Shown: positions 40,894 to 49,592 of the stretch, in pieces
Layout: each line of letters starts with the position of its first letter
Numbering within the stretch: position 1 is the first letter of the stretch
Source: Candidatus Saccharibacteria bacterium
Lineage (GTDB): Bacteria; Patescibacteriota; Saccharimonadia; Saccharimonadales; Saccharimonadaceae
Assembly (NCBI GenBank): GCA_016789455.1
Contig: JAEUQU010000002.1
Coordinates: 806,001 to 870,000 of the forward strand
DNA: 64,000 bases
Direction: 5' to 3'
Notes under the pieces: model-generated
What the model was told of the DNA's origin: nothing
The model's input: only the letters and a program-made list of their open reading frames with translations
Database searches by the model: none
Position numbers and translations under genes: made by a program

Positions 40894-42261
40894 CTAGGCG
40901 TGGTGACGGCCGGTCGGAGCAGTCGAGCGGTAGTGTGCCTTGGTAGCCGACTTGGCGGCCTTGGCGCCAAAGCGCAGGGCGCTGGCAACGCGGCCGATCT
41001 TACTGGTGCGGATACGGTTCTTGACGCTGTCGACGACTTCGCGGCCGGTGGCCTTGGCCTCAGAGACTACCTGCGTGCGGTAGGCCTTGCGGGCTTCGGC
41101 GCGGGCGCGCTTCTGGGCAGCGATGTGGCGCTTCTCGGCGGCCTCGACGGCAGCCTCGCGGGCGCGGCGGCGCTCCCTGAAGTGCAGCTCGCCAAGTTCG
41201 CGCATGGCGGCGGCGTCGCGTTCGGCCTGCTTGGCCTCGGCGCGCTGTTGGCGTTCGGCCTGCTTGTTTTCGGCTTTCTGGCGGTTGATGGCTTCATTTT
41301 CCTGGCGGATGTCGGCGCGGCGGGCGGCGCGCTCCTGGGCGCCAGCAGCCATCTGGCCGGCAATATCGGAGCCCAGTTCAGCAGACTGGCGGGCAGCGTT
41401 ATTGACAGCGGCGATGATACGGCGGCCAAGGGCGCGGCGGGCTTCACGGCGGGCGGTGCGGCGGTCGAACCGCTCGTTCATCTGCAGGGCGTCGCCGTGG
41501 AGATTGTCCATGGCTTCGCGGCGGGCGGTGGTGGTGATGTTTTCCTGGTAGGAATCGTAGGCCTCATCCTGGTTCTGGCGGGCTTCAGCCTGTTCGCGGC
41601 CGATCAGGTCAGCGACAGAGTGGGTACCTTCGCCACCGCGGCGGTGGCGGTTTTCGGTGTCGGGGCGGCGGTGGCGGCCGCCTGCCTGCTCGGCATCCAT
41701 CTGGTTGCGGGCAATGGTCTGCCACTCGGCTTCACGGGGCCACGGGCGCTGGGAGCGGCCGACGAAGATTTCGTCACCTTCGGGCGGCGTGTTGTCGAAC
41801 AGTGGCTGGCGGTTAATGGCTTCCTCGGCACGGGTGGCAGCGGCTGTGGCCTCATGGCCACGGGCTATGTCTTCACGGGCGGTGGCAGCACCGGCGCGGA
41901 AAGCACCGATACGGTCATTGCGATCGTTGAGACCAGGCACTATAGGAGTGGGCTCGTACTGGACGCCTTCGGCGCTGGCGTGGTCGGTGAAGAGACTACC
42001 TTCAGACTCAGTGGAAGTGCTCTCGCCTGTCGGGCGGGCAAACAGTTCCTGCGGTTGCACGATTTCGGCGCGGTGGCGGCCGCCGGGAGTTTCGTTGACG
42101 GCGATGATTTCGGCATCATCGATACCGTCGTCTTCGCCGTTGTCAGTTATTTCAGACCCGGCCAGGCGGTTGCGGGCTTCGGTCTCTTCGGCCCATGAGA
42201 ATTTTGCGAGTTCCTTGCCGGCGGGGCCGCCGCCGAGGCGTTCAGCTACTGGTGCTGACAT
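40894..42261 (-). CDS. Ala/Arg/Glu-rich coiled-coil protein
   Basis: 455 aa, not recognised. Residues 1-200 are acidic and mostly disordered; from about 200 to 430 long charged helices dominate, rich in Arg, Ala, Glu and Gln (for example ENKQAERQQRAEAKQAERD), typical of coiled coils. The basic tail has Lys/Ala repeats. Likely structural or nucleoid/RNA-binding (inference). SD AAGGAA upstream of the ATG. No membrane segment. Confidence 0.8.
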   Translation of the reverse strand: MSAPVAERLGGGPAGKELAKFSWAEETEARNRLAGSEITDNGEDDGIDDAEIIAVNETPGGRHRAEIVQPQELFARPTGESTSTESEGSLFTDHASAEGVQYEPTPIVPGLNDRNDRIGAFRAGAATAREDIARGHEATAAATRAEEAINRQPLFDNTPPEGDEIFVGRSQRPWPREAEWQTIARNQMDAEQAGGRHRRPDTENRHRRGGEGTHSVADLIGREQAEARQNQDEAYDSYQENITTTARREAMDNLHGDALQMNERFDRRTARREARRALGRRIIAAVNNAARQSAELGSDIAGQMAAGAQERAARRADIRQENEAINRQKAENKQAERQQRAEAKQAERDAAAMRELGELHFRERRRAREAAVEAAEKRHIAAQKRARAEARKAYRTQVVSEAKATGREVVDSVKNRIRTSKIGRVASALRFGAKAAKSATKAHYRSTAPTGRHHA

Positions 42262-42426
42262 AGTTGGTTTCCTTGTTTGTTTTAACTTTTGTAAGTGTGG
42301 TGCTTACGTCGTAGTCATATTATTAGCATAAGTTTGTTAAAAAGTCAATGAGTATACTATGATTTGGACGTATGAGCGAACTTAGTAAATAGCGCTTGCC
42401 GTGATGCTTCCCTGTTGTTTAACACC

Positions 42427-42457
42427 AAAAACCCGGAGACGGATCTCCGGGTTTTTG
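42427..42457. terminator. nrdJ terminator
   Basis: AACCCGGAG/CTCCGGGTT with a 6-nt loop, A- and T-runs on either side. Confidence 0.82.
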
Positions 42458-42507
42458 TAGCGGGTGGCCTGTGCGAGAGGCTGGTCTGCTATGTGGTCAG
42501 CGCCGGC

Positions 42508-45369
42508 TTACGAGCAACCGCTCGTACTGCCACAGGAGGTGCAGACATAGCAGCTGCCGGCACGCTGGGTCTGGTTGCCGCAGTTGCTGCAGAGTGGCGC
42601 TGAGCTTTCGGCGACGCTCTGGTGGGTCTGTACACCAGTGGCTTTTTGCGCAGCCAGGCTGGGGGCGACTGCCGGCTGGGCCTGGGCGACCGGGGCCTGA
42701 TCTGACTTTTTGGCCGGCTTCTGGGCGGCATCCGCCTCTGATTTGAGGTCGCCGGTGGTGCTTTCGGAAGGCTGATCCAGCAGGCTGGTTTGCGCCTTGG
42801 TCATCTCGGCTTCCAGGTCTTCGAGGCTGGCCAGGCCGAGCTCGAGGCGGTCATCGAGCGAGAGGTACTCGACGGCCATGCGGCGGAAGATATAGTCGAC
42901 GATGGAGCTGGCGGTACGGACCTCCGGGTCGTCGGTCAGGCCGGCCGGGGCGAAGGCGGTGTTGCTCATGCCGCGGACGTAGGCCTTAAGCGGCACGCCG
43001 TACTGCAGGCCGTAGCTGATGGAGCGGCCAAAGGCATCCATCAGGCCGGCCATGGTCGAGCCCATCTTGGCGACGGTGATGAAGATCTCACCAGGGGTGC
43101 CGTCCTCGTACTCACCGACGGTGAAGAAGCCGTGGAGTTCGCTGACGTGGAACTCGAAGGTCTTACTTGCGCGGGTACGCGGCATTTCGCGGCGGGCACC
43201 CATGGGCTTGGTGACGATCTCGGTGATCTCGGCGGCAACGGCTGCGGCAACCGATTCCTCACTGCCCTTCTTGACACCCTTGTCCTTTTTGCCCCCGCTC
43301 AGTGGCTGCCAGGCCTTGCAGTTGTCGCGGTAGATGGCAACGGCCTTGAGGCCGAGTTTCCAGGAATCGAGATGGAGCTGCTCGACGTCTTCGACGGTGA
43401 CGTTCTCGGGCATGTTGACGGTCTTACTGATGGCACCGGAGATGAACGGCTGGACGGCGCCCATCATCTTGATGTGGCCGTTGTAGTGGATGGCGTTTTC
43501 GCCGACGGCGCAGGCAAAGACGTCGTAGTGGTCTTTTTTGAGGTGCGGGGCGCCGATGACGTTGCCGTGCTCGTGGATGTGGGCCACGATGGCGTCAGCC
43601 TGCTGCTGGTCGTAGCCCAGGCGCTGCAGGGCACGCGGGATGGTCTGGTTGACGATGACCATCGAACCGCCGCCGACCAGGTTCTTGAACTTGGTCAGGG
43701 AGAAATCTGGCTCGATACCGGTGGTGTCGCAGTCCATCATGAAGCCGATGGTGCCGGTCGGGGCCAGGACGCTGGCCTGGGAGTTGCGGACGCCGTACTT
43801 GGTGCCAAGCTCAACGGCTTCGTCCCAGGCTTCGGCAGCGGCCTGGAGCAGGTCTTCGCTGACGAGGCTGGCATCGATGTCGCCGACGGCCTCACGATGC
43901 TTGCGCAGGACGCGCAGCATGCCATCGCGATCTTTTGCGTAGCCGTCGAACGGTTCGACCCGCTTGGCGGCCCGGGCGCTGGTGGCGTAGGAGTGGCCGG
44001 TAAGCAGCGCGGTGATGGCAGCAGCCTGGGCGCGGCCTTCGGCGCTGTCGTATGGCAGGCCCTGGGCCATCAGCAGTGCGCCGAGGTTGGCGTAGCCGAT
44101 ACCAAGTTCACGGTAGGCGCGGGCGTTCTTGGTGATGCCGGCGGTCGGGTATTCGGAGTAGCCAACCAGGATTTCCTGTGCCAGGAAGATGGTGGCGGTG
44201 GTGTGGCGGAAGGCGTCGACGTCGAAGCTGCCATCATCCCCAAGGAACTTGAGCAGATTGAGGCTGGCCAGGTTACAGGCTGAGTTGTCGAGGTGCATGT
44301 ACTCGGAGCATGGGTTACTGCCGTTAATGCGGCCGGCGTTAGGGGTGGTGTGCCAGTCGTTGATGGTGGTGTCGAACTGCATGCCGGGGTCGGCGCACTG
44401 CCAGGCAGCCTCGGCGATCTCGCGGAAGAGAGCACGGGCGCTGACAGTGTCGTGGACACGGCCGTCCTTGACGCCGACCAGGTCCCAGTCGCTATCGTTC
44501 TCGACGGCCTGCATGAAGTCGTCGGTGACGCGGACGGAGTTGTTGGCGTTCTGATACTGGATAGAAATGGAGTCCTCGCCGTTGAGGCCCATGTCGAAGC
44601 CGGCTTCCTGCAGGACGTGCGCCTTGCGCTCTTCGCGGGCCTTGCACCAGATGAACTCGCGGATGTCCGGGTGGTCGACATTAAGGATGACCATCTTGGC
44701 AGCACGGCGGGTCTTGCCGCCGCTCTTGATGGCGCCGGCGCTGGAGTCGGCACCGCGCATGAAGCTAAGCGGGCCTGAGGCGCGGCCGCCACTGGAGCTC
44801 AGCGGCTCTTTTGATGAACGGATGGAGCTGATGTTCAGGCCGGCACCGGAGCCACCCTTGAAGATGATGCCTTCCTCGGTGTACCAGTTGAGGATCGAGG
44901 GCATGGTGTCCTCAACCTTGAGGATGAAACAGGCGCTTGCCTGCTGGCTGCGGTCGGGCGTACCGATATTGAACCAAACCGGACTGTTGAAGGCGGCGCG
45001 CTGGGTGGCCAGGATGTATTTCAGCTCGGAATTGAAGACATCGGCCTCCTGCTCATCCAGAAAATAGCCGTGCTCGTATCCGTACTTGGTGATAGTGTCG
45101 GCCACGCGGTCGACGAGCTGGCGCAGCGAACCTTCACGGCCCTTGGTGCCGGGCGTGCCGTGGAAGTACTTCTGAGCGACGATGTTGATGGCGTTCTGAC
45201 TCCAGAAATCCGGGAATTCGACGCCTTTTTGCGAAAATACTGCCTTGCCCGTGCCGGGATTGATAATTTCTGAATCACGCTTGACCCAGGTGAGCATGTC
45301 GTACGGGTGGACCCCCTCTTTGGTGAAGAAGCGCTCTACCTCGAGCGCAGCTGCAGTATTTTGTGCCAT
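42508..45369 (-). CDS. nrdJ: Adenosylcobalamin-dependent ribonucleotide reductase (class II)
   Basis: 953 aa. Reduces ribonucleotides to deoxyribonucleotides with a B12 radical. Landmarks: early FNSPVWFNIG, central NPCSEYMHLDNSACNLASLN with the active-site Cys, and PTGTIGFMMDCDTTGIEPDF. The C-terminus has the swinging CxxC tail and zinc-type CSNCGNQTQRAGSCYVCTSC. Works without oxygen. Start at 45369 chosen for GGAGGG upstream. No B12 riboswitch was seen before it. Confidence 0.95.
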   Translation of the reverse strand: MAQNTAAALEVERFFTKEGVHPYDMLTWVKRDSEIINPGTGKAVFSQKGVEFPDFWSQNAINIVAQKYFHGTPGTKGREGSLRQLVDRVADTITKYGYEHGYFLDEQEADVFNSELKYILATQRAAFNSPVWFNIGTPDRSQQASACFILKVEDTMPSILNWYTEEGIIFKGGSGAGLNISSIRSSKEPLSSSGGRASGPLSFMRGADSSAGAIKSGGKTRRAAKMVILNVDHPDIREFIWCKAREERKAHVLQEAGFDMGLNGEDSISIQYQNANNSVRVTDDFMQAVENDSDWDLVGVKDGRVHDTVSARALFREIAEAAWQCADPGMQFDTTINDWHTTPNAGRINGSNPCSEYMHLDNSACNLASLNLLKFLGDDGSFDVDAFRHTTATIFLAQEILVGYSEYPTAGITKNARAYRELGIGYANLGALLMAQGLPYDSAEGRAQAAAITALLTGHSYATSARAAKRVEPFDGYAKDRDGMLRVLRKHREAVGDIDASLVSEDLLQAAAEAWDEAVELGTKYGVRNSQASVLAPTGTIGFMMDCDTTGIEPDFSLTKFKNLVGGGSMVIVNQTIPRALQRLGYDQQQADAIVAHIHEHGNVIGAPHLKKDHYDVFACAVGENAIHYNGHIKMMGAVQPFISGAISKTVNMPENVTVEDVEQLHLDSWKLGLKAVAIYRDNCKAWQPLSGGKKDKGVKKGSEESVAAAVAAEITEIVTKPMGARREMPRTRASKTFEFHVSELHGFFTVGEYEDGTPGEIFITVAKMGSTMAGLMDAFGRSISYGLQYGVPLKAYVRGMSNTAFAPAGLTDDPEVRTASSIVDYIFRRMAVEYLSLDDRLELGLASLEDLEAEMTKAQTSLLDQPSESTTGDLKSEADAAQKPAKKSDQAPVAQAQPAVAPSLAAQKATGVQTHQSVAESSAPLCSNCGNQTQRAGSCYVCTSCGSTSGCS

Positions 45370-45530
45370 TGAACCCTCCTTAATTATCAGCAAACAAGCA
45401 TATGGACTGCTCCGATACGCAGAAAGTCTGCCCTGATGATGTTAGTGTGATGTTTGTGTTATAACGTAACCCTTATACCCCGGCGACACTCCCTTTGCAG
45501 AGACAGTGCCGTATACTCCTGCAGAGACGG

Positions 45531-45983
45531 CTAGGCGGCGCGCAACTGGTGCAGCACGGCTTCGAATTCATCCAGGCTACGGAAATCCTTGTAGACACTG
45601 GCGAACCGGACGTACGCCACCTTGTTGCAGCCGGCCAGCTGGCCAAGTACCAGATCACCGATTTCTGACGAGACGACCTCTTGGCTCCCTCTGCCATAGA
45701 GTGTCTCTTCCACCCGGGCGACAATCGCTTCGATCTCCAACTCTGACTGGAAATACTTCCCCACCGAACGGTGGATGGCAGCCAGCAGCTTGTCGCGGTC
45801 GAACAGCTCCCGCTTGCCGTCTTTCTTTACGACGGCGAGATTCGGCCGCTCGATACGCTCGTAGGTCGTATAGCGGTAGTCGCACTTCAGGCATTCGCGG
45901 CGGCGCCGGATAGAGTCGCCATCGGCGACATCACGCGATTCAACCACTTTGGATGCGATGGTCTGACATTTTGGACATTTCAC
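45531..45983 (-). CDS. nrdR: Transcriptional repressor NrdR
   Basis: 150 aa with GTG start: KCPKCQTIASKVVESRDVADGD, a zinc ribbon (CPxC...CxxC), then an ATP-cone. Senses ATP/dATP and represses ribonucleotide reductase genes. The longer frame adds 28 residues before the zinc ribbon with no family match; AGGGCAG upstream supports the GTG at 45983. Next to nrdJ, its expected target. Confidence 0.93.
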   Translation of the reverse strand: MKCPKCQTIASKVVESRDVADGDSIRRRRECLKCDYRYTTYERIERPNLAVVKKDGKRELFDRDKLLAAIHRSVGKYFQSELEIEAIVARVEETLYGRGSQEVVSSEIGDLVLGQLAGCNKVAYVRFASVYKDFRSLDEFEAVLHQLRAA

Positions 45984-46311
45984 GTCGTCTGCCCTGCCCT
46001 CTGTTTCCGTAATTACGTTAATTGTTTCCCTTGCCCTGGATGCCTCTTCCAAGTCTGATACACACATATCATACCGGCTTCACGCGTCTGCCGCCACCGT
46101 ACAGGCGTTTTTTACATTGTTCGCCGCTGTATTTCCAGGGTGGCAGCCGGTGCGTTACCAGCCGGTCTGTGCCATATATAGCGTAGCAAGGTACCCCCTA
46201 CACCTCACAAATAGTGTAGCTGCTAATAAGCATAGCGCTATATGTGGGCTGGCGCAAGCATTTTTGGTGGTGTTTTCCGCAACGTGAAAACCGCCTGGAC
46301 GGGTTGATTGT
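45984..46311. other. Intergenic region between nrdR and the membrane-protein family
   Basis: About 330 nt. Contains the upstream region of nrdR and, at 46180-46320, AT-rich DNA leading to the promoter of gene 46399. No supported gene. Confidence 0.5.
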
Positions 46312-46340
46312 TTGACTAAATTATTGCCCGTTGGCATAAT
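46312..46340 (+). promoter_or_regulatory. Promoter of genes 46399-46682
   Basis: TTGACT (46312-46317), 17 bp, CATAAT (46335-46340). Leader hairpin GGCCGG/CCGGCC precedes GAGACGAAGGAG. Confidence 0.65.
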
Positions 46341-46398
46341 CTGGTGGCGCATGCGCGGCCGGACAGACCGGCCCGCTTGAGACGAAGGAGAAACCGCC

Positions 46399-46650
46399 AT
46401 GACTGCCGCATCAGGGGCAGGCCTGCCCCGGCGCCGCCGGCTCGGCGTCCGCATCCCCACCGTGGAGCAGTTCAACCTGGGCCGGGCCGTCTTCGTACTG
46501 GTCCTGCTGAACTGGGCATTCCCGCTGCCAGTGGCAATGCTGATGCTGGCACCGTTCGGTGGCGTGCCGGGCAGCCTCATCGCAGTCAGTGCTGCCACCG
46601 TACTGTTGTTCGCAGGCATCTGCCTGGCAATCAGCACCGAGACCTCGTAG
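46399..46650 (+). CDS. Small two-helix membrane protein
   Basis: 83 aa. Basic N-terminus (RRRRLGVRIP) and two membrane helices (about 28-50 and 55-78). Not recognised. AAGGAG 8 nt before the ATG. First gene of a pair; the second begins 32 nt after the stop codon. Confidence 0.72.
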   Translation: MTAASGAGLPRRRRLGVRIPTVEQFNLGRAVFVLVLLNWAFPLPVAMLMLAPFGGVPGSLIAVSAATVLLFAGICLAISTETS

Positions 46651-46667
46651 CGCACCTTCCAAAATGA

Positions 46668-46681
46668 GACAGGAGGCATGC
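46668..46681 (+). promoter_or_regulatory. SD region of gene 46682, complementary to its 3' UTR
   Basis: GACAGGAGGCATGC pairs with GCGTGCCTCCTGTC at 47149-47162: 14 contiguous pairs with one G-U. Confidence 0.8.
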
Positions 46682-47125
46682 ATGCACTCCCCCGGCTCCA
46701 CCCCCTTTCCCGCCCGGCCGGTTATCAGCCGCCGGGCCGGCTGGTGGCTCGGCGGACTGCTGATCGTGGCGGGTCTGGGCTATCTGTATGCCGGCACCGT
46801 GCCCGGCGCGATGGCCCTGGTCTGCCTGGGGTTGCTTTCGGCGGTGTGCGTCTCACGGCCCGCCGACATCAACCATCAGCCGGACGAACCCGACGCACCG
46901 CCATCCAGCACCGAACTCTCGGCGCCACACAGCCCGACTTCCCACATCGTGGCCTACATCATCGGCTGCGCGGTACTGCTGCTGCTTGGCATGGGCACGC
47001 TGCTGGGCGGTGCGCTGATACTGTCGGGCGTGCCCGGCGTCGACCAGAGTGCCATCGGCGGAGCGGCCGTCATCCTCATCGCCATCACCAGCATGGCCGT
47101 GGCTATCCGCAGCCTGATCCGCTGA
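46682..47125 (+). CDS. Small membrane protein, array family member B
   Basis: 147 aa with four predicted helices in two pairs separated by a polar loop (HQPDEPDAPPSSTELS). The C-terminal helix and tail (ILIAITSMAVAIRSLIR) match the end of the four downstream proteins. It lacks the N-terminal HDPxxCxxC motif. Start ATG at 46682, 5 nt after AGGAGG; another ATG at 46678 is out of frame and overlaps the SD spacer. Confidence 0.75.
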   Translation: MHSPGSTPFPARPVISRRAGWWLGGLLIVAGLGYLYAGTVPGAMALVCLGLLSAVCVSRPADINHQPDEPDAPPSSTELSAPHSPTSHIVAYIIGCAVLLLLGMGTLLGGALILSGVPGVDQSAIGGAAVILIAITSMAVAIRSLIR

Positions 47126-47128
47126 AGC

Positions 47129-47171
47129 GGTCGCGCGGACGGGCGGCCGCGTGCCTCCTGTCCGCGTGACC
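47129..47171 (+). terminator. 3' hairpin of gene 46682 with anti-SD loop
   Basis: GGTCGCGCGGAC/GTCCGCGTGACC stem (one G-U); the loop carries the segment complementary to the gene's own SD. Confidence 0.75.
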
Positions 47172-47180
47172 GTCTATATA

Positions 47181-47209
47181 TTGACAATGGCCGCATCTTT
47201 TTATGTAAT
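47181..47209 (+). promoter_or_regulatory. Promoter of gene 47272
   Basis: TTGACA (47181-47186), 17 bp, TGTAAT (47204-47209). The leader begins with hairpin AGAAGTG/CACTTCT (47219-47225, 47242-47248), shared in form with the next three genes. Confidence 0.7.
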
Positions 47210-47271
47210 ACAGCTTATAGAAGTGTGCAGGGACCTCCTCCCACTTCTGCACATCGAGACAGGGAGACCTT

Positions 47272-47856
47272 TTGTCCACCGCGAGTGACATGCCATCCGC
47301 CAGCCACAACCATCAGTGCGGCACGCCCGACTGCGCCACCTGCATCATCGCGGGTATCAAGGGCCTGCCGCCGGCCCGCGTCGACCGGCGCTCCAGGCCC
47401 GACCGGCATATCCGGCGGGCACTGGCGCGCCACAGCCGGCCCGGGCGGCCAAAGCGGTCCAAGCATACGGAGCGCCTTGGCTTCACCACCATGTTGGTCG
47501 TCCTGCTGGGTTTGGGCGGCCTGACCCTGCTGGGTCTTGGTGAGTACGTCTACGGCGGGCTGTGCCTGGCCGCACTGGCCGTCCGGGCCATGGAACAGTG
47601 CCTGCGGCCGGATGAAGCGTACCCGCCCACCGCCGAACAGCCGCCGTGGTCCAACAGCTTCGTCGCCAATCCGGCCAGCCGGCTGGAGCTGGCGGCCATC
47701 GTCATCGTGATCCTGGCGGCCTGCGCCCTGGCGCTGGTGGGCACGGCCGCACTGCAGATCGACAGCCCGATTGCCCTGATGCCGGGACATGGCATGGCCA
47801 TGATCGGCACCGCCGTCTTCATCATCTGGCGCTGCGCCAGGATGCTGCGGCGATAG
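47272..47856 (+). CDS. Membrane protein with N-terminal Cys/His motif, member C
   Basis: 194 aa with TTG start. Cytoplasmic N-terminus with HNHQCGTPDCATCII (Cys-x4-Cys-x2-Cys with nearby His), a basic Arg/Lys-rich linker, then four membrane helices in two pairs and a tail AVFIIWRCARMLRR. The motif could bind zinc or iron (inference). AGGGAG lies 5 nt before the TTG; no in-frame ATG is as well placed. Not recognised as a known family. Confidence 0.75.
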   Translation: MSTASDMPSASHNHQCGTPDCATCIIAGIKGLPPARVDRRSRPDRHIRRALARHSRPGRPKRSKHTERLGFTTMLVVLLGLGGLTLLGLGEYVYGGLCLAALAVRAMEQCLRPDEAYPPTAEQPPWSNSFVANPASRLELAAIVIVILAACALALVGTAALQIDSPIALMPGHGMAMIGTAVFIIWRCARMLRR

Positions 47857-47862
47857 CAGTGG

Positions 47863-47933
47863 CGCGTGCGGCCGGGATTCCCTGTCTCACGCGGCCAGAC
47901 CGCTTGATCGGATGATCGAGCTGCCTGGCCGCG
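47863..47933 (+). terminator. 3' structure of gene 47272
   Basis: CGCGTG/CACGCG hairpin (47863-47868, 47888-47893) whose loop holds TCCCTGTCTC (47879-47888), complementary to GAGACAGGGA at 47256-47265. Then GCGGCCAG pairs with CTGGCCGC (47925-47932). Confidence 0.75.
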
Positions 47934-47979
47934 TGGCGCTTCGCATGGGCGCCTTCAATGCCTGCTTATGCTTATTTTA

Positions 47980-48008
47980 TTGACAAAATAACATTTTTTT
48001 GATATAAT
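47980..48008 (+). promoter_or_regulatory. Promoter of gene 48080
   Basis: Fully consensus: TTGACA (47980-47985), 17 bp, TATAAT (48003-48008). Leader hairpin GAAGTG/CACTTC (48018-48023, 48046-48051) with inner GTGGGC/GCCCAC. Confidence 0.8.
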
Positions 48009-48079
48009 ATATTCACTGAAGTGTGTCTGTGGGCAGCCCGCCCACCACTTCCGTTCCTGAGACAGAGGAGCCACGCACT

Positions 48080-48565
48080 ATGCCGGTCACCGGCCAGCAC
48101 TACCCCGCCAGCCCCGCTGGCGAGCCTTCCCACGACCCCCGGGAGCTGATCGATCACATGCCGACCGAATCACGTGCCTACGGGCTGCCCTTCGTGGGCG
48201 CCTGCGTCAGCTTGACCGTCGGCATCGTCCTGCTGGTCATCGGCCAGACGTTCTACGCCCTGCTGATGACGACGCCGTTCGCCGCCTTCCTGTACGCGGG
48301 GCTCTGGACCCCCACGGGACAGCGGCGCACCGCCAATCACAGCAGTGAACAGATCGAGCCGGCACCGCCGACGTCGCCGATGCGGCGCACCATGCTCTTC
48401 GGGGCGTTCGGCCTGAGCGGTGTCTTCATGACGGGATCGGCGGTGTTCTGCCTGGCCTTCCTGAGCGTCGGACAGCCCGTCACTCTGGACTGGCCGCAGA
48501 GCGTCCTGCTGTGCCTCGCCGGCCTGTACCACATCTGGCGCGCCGTCCGACTGATGGCGCGCTGA
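48080..48565 (+). CDS. Membrane protein, member D (degenerate Cys motif)
   Basis: 161 aa. N-terminal SHDPRELIDHM sits where the sibling proteins have GHDPxxCxxC(I/L); the two Cys are replaced by Leu and His. Four membrane helices in two pairs follow, separated by a polar linker, and a tail LYHIWRAVRLMAR. GAGGAG 9 nt before the ATG at 48080. Confidence 0.76.
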   Translation: MPVTGQHYPASPAGEPSHDPRELIDHMPTESRAYGLPFVGACVSLTVGIVLLVIGQTFYALLMTTPFAAFLYAGLWTPTGQRRTANHSSEQIEPAPPTSPMRRTMLFGAFGLSGVFMTGSAVFCLAFLSVGQPVTLDWPQSVLLCLAGLYHIWRAVRLMAR

Positions 48566-48570
48566 GGTGG

Positions 48571-48645
48571 CGCGTGCGGCCGGGGGTCATGGCCCTCTGT
48601 CTCACGCGACCTGTGTCTTCAACGTGTTTGAAGGTGCGGGTCGCG
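48571..48645 (+). terminator. 3' structure of gene 48080
   Basis: CGCGTG/CACGCG hairpin with GGCCCTCTGTCTC in the loop (48591-48603), complementary to GAGACAGAGG(A)GCC at 48059-48072 (13 pairs, one bulged A). CGCGACC (48605-48611) then pairs with GGTCGCG (48639-48645). Confidence 0.78.
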
Positions 48646-48684
48646 TATTGCAGCTTTTTACAAACTGATTCTTCTCACGCTTAT

Positions 48685-48713
48685 TTGACAAAATAAGATA
48701 TTTTTGCTATAAT
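48685..48713 (+). promoter_or_regulatory. Promoter of gene 48780
   Basis: TTGACA (48685-48690), 17 bp, TATAAT (48708-48713). Leader hairpin GGAGTG/CACTTC with inner CGGG/CCCG. Confidence 0.8.
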
Positions 48714-48779
48714 ATAAGTATAGGAGTGTGTCAGCGGGACCAACCCGCCACTTCTGCAATTTGAGACAGAGGAGCCACT

Positions 48780-49367
48780 GTGCCTTCCATGACTGGACGC
48801 TGCCCCGGCGGCCACGATGACGAGCCGGGCCACGACCCCAACACCTGCGCCGACTGCATTCTGGGCAGCATGAACCCCGAGACGCCCATCGAACCGAGCC
48901 CGGCCATCAAGCGGCCGGTCCGGCCGGCGGATGACCAGACGACACCGGGCGTTCACGAGCGGACCCCCGCCCCGGCGGAGGACGTGCGCACCGGGCGCAG
49001 CGTCGGCCGCGTCATGCTGGGGTACGTCTCCTGGGCACCCTTCGCCATCCTGCTCGCCTTGGGCGAATGGATGTATGCGACCGTGGTCATCGTCGTCGGC
49101 ATCACCGTGCTGATCGACGGCCTGGACATCGGGCAGGCGCCGCTCGCGGGCCACCCCCGCAGTGAACGGCGGCCTGGCGCGCTACTCATCCGGACGGTGC
49201 CATGCGTGCTGCTCCTGTGCTGTGCCGGTGGCATGCTCTGGTTCGGCGCGGGCTACCTGACGGTGGGCTACAACCCGCTGGACCTGACCCCGGCCCAGGG
49301 CCTCACGCTGCTGATCAGCGGCGCCTTCGTGGCCATCCGCTGCGGCACACTGCTCGCCCGCAAGTGA
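48780..49367 (+). CDS. Membrane protein with HDPxxCxxC motif, member E
   Basis: 195 aa with GTG start. N-terminal RCPGGHDDEPGHDPNTCADC motif (three Cys, several His), Pro-rich linker, then four membrane helices in two pairs and a tail AIRCGTLLARK. GAGGAG lies 6 nt before the GTG. The motif is likely a metal site (inference). Confidence 0.77.
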   Translation: MPSMTGRCPGGHDDEPGHDPNTCADCILGSMNPETPIEPSPAIKRPVRPADDQTTPGVHERTPAPAEDVRTGRSVGRVMLGYVSWAPFAILLALGEWMYATVVIVVGITVLIDGLDIGQAPLAGHPRSERRPGALLIRTVPCVLLLCCAGGMLWFGAGYLTVGYNPLDLTPAQGLTLLISGAFVAIRCGTLLARK

Positions 49368-49373
49368 CGCACT

Positions 49374-49462
49374 CGCGTGCGACGGGGGCGGCCAGCCCTC
49401 TGTCTCACGCGACCTATGGTTTCAAATATGGCAAGTGCCGCCATTTGAAATCATGGGTCGCG
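49374..49462 (+). terminator. 3' structure of gene 48780
   Basis: CGCGTG/CACGCG hairpin with GCCCTCTGTCTC (49395-49406) in the loop, complementary to GAGACAGAGG(A)GC at 48763-48775. CGCGACC (49408-49414) pairs with GGTCGCG (49456-49462), enclosing ATTTGAAA/TTTCAAAT. Confidence 0.78.
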
Positions 49463-49496
49463 ATACAACTTATTAGTTTGAACGACTTGACTTTTA

Positions 49497-49525
49497 TTGA
49501 CAAAAATTTATTTTGTTATCAAGAT
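49497..49525 (+). promoter_or_regulatory. Promoter of gene 49593
   Basis: TTGACA (49497-49502), 17 bp, weak CAAGAT (49520-49525). Leader hairpin AGAAGTG/CACTTCT (49534-49540, 49561-49567) with inner CGGG/CCCG. Confidence 0.6.
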
Positions 49526-49592
49526 GATGCCATAGAAGTGTGCCTACGGGAAGTTCCCGCCACTTCTTGAGTATTCGAGACAGAGGAGCGCC

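Noticed and set aside
45370-45530. NrdR box or cobalamin riboswitch upstream of nrdJ
   Set aside because: ACACAAACATCACAC-like sequence is present but does not form the paired NrdR box consensus, and no B12-box-like sequence was seen.
46155-46679. Minus-strand ORF of 174 aa
   Set aside because: It runs opposite gene 46399 and its promoter, lacks an SD, and its translation has no domain or membrane pattern.
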